A stretch of DNA of 8,731 nucleotides from Clostridiales bacterium (GTDB lineage: Bacteria; Bacillota_A; Clostridia; Peptostreptococcales; Anaerovoracaceae): positions 1 through 8,731 of the forward strand of contig JAILFI010000227.1 in assembly GCA_024697655.1 (NCBI GenBank). The letters run 5' to 3'. Below the pieces are notes generated by a model that was not told where the DNA came from, searched no databases, and saw nothing but the letters and a program-made list of their open reading frames with translations. Shown piece after piece: positions 6,963 to 8,731 of the stretch. Position 1 is the stretch's first letter, and each line of letters opens with the position of its first letter. A program made the position numbers and the translations under genes.

Positions 6963-8318
6963 TTAGTGCGCGTAGCGCATGAACAGCATGAGCATCGAGA
7001 TCGTGATGACGATGATCGTTGCCGGTGCGCTGTATTTGCAGTACTCGCCCCAGCCGATCGGACGGTCGTTCTCCGAGGAGACCGAGCAGCCGACGACGTT
7101 CGCGCTGGCGCCGATCGGGGTCGCGCTGCCGCCGATATCGGTACCCATGGACAGCGTCCATGCCAGGGTCGACAGATCGAAGCCTTCGACGAGAGCCAGA
7201 TCTTTGATGATCGGGACCATGGTCGCCGCGAACGGGATGTTGTCGACGAACGCGCTGGCGATCGCCGAGACCCACAGGATGATCGCGATGGTGATCATCA
7301 GGTTGCCGCCGCTGACCTTCGCAATGAAGTTCGCGATGAGTTCGAGGATGCCTGTCTGTTCGAGACCGCCGACGACGATGAAGAGACCGACAAAGAACAG
7401 CAGTGTCTTGTAGTCGACACCCGCCATGATCGCCTTGATCGCTTTCGCGTAGACGATTGCGGTCACGATGGCGACGCCGATGCCGATGGTGGCGACTGTG
7501 AGACCGGTCTGCGCATGCGTGACGAGCAGGACGACAGCGATCGCGAAGATCACGACGCTGGCGAAGAAGTCGCGCTTGCTCTGGATGACTTCACTCGGTT
7601 CGGGATACTCGAGCAGGGAGGGGTCTTTGACTTCGCTGCGCACCTTCTTGTGCATCACGATATAGAAGTAGACCAGTGTGAAGACCAGACCGACCGCTGC
7701 GATCGGGCCGGTGTTGGTGATGAAGTCGCCGAAGGAGTAGTGCAGGGAGGTGCCGATGATGATGTTCGGCGGGTCGCCGCACATCGTCGCCGAACCGCCC
7801 AGGTTCGCGCAGAAGACTTCCGCGATGATCATTGGCCCCGGATCGAACCGGAGCAGTCTGGCCAGCTCGATGGTGGCGCGGGCCAGGAACAGAATGACCG
7901 TGATGCTGTCGATGAACATCGCCAGCGCCGCGGACAGTGTCATGAAAGCGACCAGGATCTTGACCGGGTCGTACTTGACGGCTTTTGCCAGCGTCAGGCA
8001 GAGCCATTTGAAGAACCCTGCGTGCCCCATGCCTTCGATCATGACCATCATACCGCCGATGAAGAGGATCGTCGCCCAGTTGATACCGCTCGACTCTTCG
8101 GCGGGCTCGTGGGCTGCGTACCAGAACGACGGATGGAAGATGTTCTTGAAAGCCAGTGTGTCGATGATCGCCTGCGGGCTCCGCATGCAGATACCGAACA
8201 CCAGAACGATCATCAGAAGTCCGGCACCGAGTGTGATCAGGTGGCGCGGGATCTTCTCCATGACGATCATCACGAACATGACGACAAAGATGATGACTGC
8301 GAGGATTTGCGTAATCAA
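6963..8318 (-). CDS. ArsB/NhaD-type (IT superfamily) inner-membrane transporter
   Basis: A 451-residue polytopic membrane protein with roughly ten to twelve hydrophobic segments and the internal two-fold repeat of the ion-transporter superfamily. The first half has FIDSITVILF (135-144) and NLGGSATMCGDPPN (172-185). The second half mirrors them with FVDNIPFAA (357-365) and DIGGSATPIGASANV (394-408). These paired motifs form the re-entrant substrate and cation-binding hairpins in ArsB, NhaD and related carriers. A Na+/H+ antiporter, an oxyanion exporter or an organic-anion carrier are all possible, and no ars genes lie nearby. The start is TTG at 8318, chosen because AAGGAGG (8324-8330) lies five bases upstream and the next Met (residue 14) falls inside the first helix. 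A stretch at about 56-79 before the second helix pair looks like an added hydrophilic loop. It is its own transcription unit. Confidence 0.9.
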   Translation of the reverse strand: MITQILAVIIFVVMFVMIVMEKIPRHLITLGAGLLMIVLVFGICMRSPQAIIDTLAFKNIFHPSFWYAAHEPAEESSGINWATILFIGGMMVMIEGMGHAGFFKWLCLTLAKAVKYDPVKILVAFMTLSAALAMFIDSITVILFLARATIELARLLRFDPGPMIIAEVFCANLGGSATMCGDPPNIIIGTSLHYSFGDFITNTGPIAAVGLVFTLVYFYIVMHKKVRSEVKDPSLLEYPEPSEVIQSKRDFFASVVIFAIAVVLLVTHAQTGLTVATIGIGVAIVTAIVYAKAIKAIMAGVDYKTLLFFVGLFIVVGGLEQTGILELIANFIAKVSGGNLMITIAIILWVSAIASAFVDNIPFAATMVPIIKDLALVEGFDLSTLAWTLSMGTDIGGSATPIGASANVVGCSVSSENDRPIGWGEYCKYSAPATIIVITISMLMLFMRYAH

Positions 8319-8323
8319 AACGT

Positions 8324-8330
8324 CCTCCTT
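8324..8330 (-). promoter_or_regulatory. Ribosome binding site deciding a TTG start for the transporter
   Basis: AAGGAGG on the minus strand is five bases before TTG (8316-8318). There is no ATG or GTG nearby in frame that such a site could serve, so the rare initiation codon is the best reading. Confidence 0.8.
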
Positions 8331-8382
8331 CTATTGACTTGCGATAACTGTCTTTCGCTCTTGGGTTGCCTGTATCCTTGTG

Positions 8383-8410
8383 TTGTACACAATAATAAAA
8401 GGATGTACAA
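8383..8410 (-). promoter_or_regulatory. Paired TGTACA boxes at the transporter transcription start (candidate operator)
   Basis: Two TGTACA palindromes (8384-8389 and 8404-8409) are 20 bp apart, about two helical turns. Seen together they form a larger inverted repeat, TTGTACA/TGTACAA, around a 14-bp AT-rich centre. They start three bases past the -10 box and cover the expected transcription start, the usual place for a repressor site. In RNA the same arms could pair as a 7-bp hairpin at the 5' end. No regulator is encoded in the window. Confidence 0.5.
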
Positions 8411-8412
8411 GT

Positions 8413-8442
8413 ATTATACTCGTTCGGGCGGCTGATTGTAAA
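8413..8442 (-). promoter_or_regulatory. Promoter of the ArsB/NhaD-type transporter
   Basis: On the minus strand, TTTACA (8437-8442, five of six consensus positions) and a perfect TATAAT (8413-8418) are separated by 18 bases. Transcription would begin near 8406 and give a leader of about 88 bases. Confidence 0.65.
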
Positions 8443-8467
8443 GCCATAGAGCCGTTGGTTTTTCAGT

Positions 8468-8484
8468 ATTCTTTGACAAAGAAT
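8468..8484. promoter_or_regulatory. 17-bp perfect palindrome upstream of the transporter promoter
   Basis: ATTCTTT and AAAGAAT are exact inverted repeats around GAC. The centre lies about 60 bp upstream of the -10 box, where an activator or a second repressor site could sit. No T-tract follows in either direction, so a terminator is unlikely. Binding is inference. Confidence 0.4.
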
Positions 8485-8538
8485 TATCAAAAGGGTGCGG
8501 TTTATGCACGCGTTTTTTGCTTGTGAAAATATTGGACC

Positions 8539-8628
8539 AGGAATCGCAAAGGGCCTGCCACCGTGTACTTCAGGAATCGCAAAGACCCTGCCAAACGGGC
8601 AGTTCCGGAATCACAAAAAGACCCCGCC
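8539..8628. repeat. Three tandem imperfect repeats of 33-34 bp
   Basis: The copies begin at 8539, 8572 and 8606. The first two share AGGAATCGCAAAG plus CCTGCCA, and the third is a diverged copy, CGGAATCACAAA, with CCCCGCC. The third copy overlaps the GAPDH terminator. The middle copy has a short hairpin, CTGCC/GGCAG, before its TCTTT on the minus strand, so the array looks like duplicated, decaying terminator units. An inverted copy of the core, GCGATTCCT, lies at 8653-8661 over the GAPDH stop codon. Confidence 0.7.
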
Positions 8629-8641
8629 GGGAGGCGGGGCC
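8614..8641 (-). terminator. Rho-independent terminator after GAPDH
   Basis: CCCCGCC (8622-8628) and GGCGGGG (8633-8639) form a seven-pair GC stem around a four-base loop. On the minus strand it is followed by TCTTTTTGTG. It lies about 20 bp after the GAPDH stop codon. Confidence 0.88.
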
Positions 8642-8659
8642 TGTATGGATCGGCGATTC

Positions 8660-8731
8660 CTAGACAAGCGTGCCCAGGTGCTTCATGGTGCGGATCAGCT
8701 GGCTGACGTAACTCATTTCATTGTCGTACCA
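8660..8731 (-). CDS. gap: Glyceraldehyde-3-phosphate dehydrogenase, C-terminal fragment (cut by window edge)
   Basis: Only the last 23 codons and the TAG stop are present. They read WYDNEMSYVSQLIRTM followed by KHLGTLV. WYDNE(M/W)(S/G)Y is the highly conserved C-terminal motif of phosphorylating GAPDH, the glycolytic NAD-dependent enzyme that makes 1,3-bisphosphoglycerate in the cytoplasm. In the family this segment lies by the active site and the final helix. The rest of the gene is beyond the window, so the isoform and completeness cannot be judged. A strong terminator follows at once, so the transporter downstream is a separate unit. Confidence 0.93.
   Translation of the reverse strand, partial: WYDNEMSYVSQLIRTMKHLGTLV

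Larger units (their letters stand above)
8319..8659. other. Intergenic region between GAPDH and the transporter
   Basis: This 341-bp stretch has no convincing gene on either strand. From the GAPDH side it holds the GAPDH terminator, the tandem repeat array, about 50 bp of AT-richer sequence with nothing clear, the 17-bp palindrome, the transporter promoter, the TGTACA pair, and the transporter leader with its ribosome binding site. Confidence 0.75.

Noticed and set aside
6966..8435. Long open frame on the plus strand opposite the transporter
   Set aside because: Its product is rich in Asp, Arg, His and Gln with no recognisable domain, it lies antisense to a clear membrane protein, and it has no proper upstream signals. 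It is a by-product of GC-rich codon use.
7591..8490. Overlapping minus-strand frame across the transporter start
   Set aside because: It runs through the promoter and ribosome site of the transporter and encodes an Arg/His-rich sequence with no family resemblance.
8473..8501. TTGACA as a plus-strand -35 box
   Set aside because: No acceptable -10 lies 16-18 bases downstream and no plus-strand gene follows; the hexamer is part of the palindrome.
8497..8518. Possible plus-strand terminator (GTGC...GCAC then six T)
   Set aside because: The stem is only four pairs with a seven-base loop, and no plus-strand gene ends there.
8539..8628. CRISPR array
   Set aside because: There are only three imperfect copies with very short, partly terminator-derived gaps and no cas genes.

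Overview
The window (8,731 bp, moderately GC-rich) looks like a chromosomal segment of a Bacillota (Firmicutes) bacterium. The evidence is an HPr kinase/phosphorylase, AAGGAGG-type ribosome binding sites, sigma-A-like promoters, compact hairpin-plus-T-tract terminators, and teichoic-acid-like surface polymer enzymes. An Erysipelotrichia or Lachnospiraceae-like host fits the protein types, but the exact taxon is inference. All seven genes lie on the minus strand, so transcription runs from high to low coordinates.

Layout in order of transcription. (1) 8660-8731: the last 23 codons of glyceraldehyde-3-phosphate dehydrogenase, followed by a strong terminator and a 33-34 bp tandem repeat. (2) 6963-8318: a 451-residue ArsB/NhaD-type membrane transporter with a TTG start. 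It has its own promoter, with a pair of TGTACA boxes over the presumed transcription start, and its own terminator. (3) 5777-6796: hprK, the carbon catabolite sensor kinase, again with its own promoter and terminator. (4) 5550 down to base 1: a four-gene operon that runs off the window. Its genes are a LicC-like cytidylyltransferase fused to a CobD/HisC-like PLP enzyme, a CDP-glycerol glycerophosphotransferase-family protein, a CPBP intramembrane protease, and a large membrane protein fusing a YidC/Oxa1 domain to a sulfatase/LTA-synthase-like catalytic domain (cut at base 1).

The operon is the most interesting part. The genes are separated by 5 bp, overlap by 38 bp, and are separated by 18 bp, so they are probably co-transcribed and partly translationally coupled. 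Read together, they suggest a pathway that makes a CDP-activated small phospho-alcohol or amino-alcohol in the cytoplasm and transfers it to a surface polymer or lipid. The final step would be carried out outside the membrane by the sulfatase-fold domain. A specific, untested version is that the PLP domain decarboxylates a phospho-amino acid (as CobD does with threonine phosphate) and the LicC-like domain then activates the product with CTP. The transporter and hprK are separate single-gene units and give no direct clue to the operon's job.
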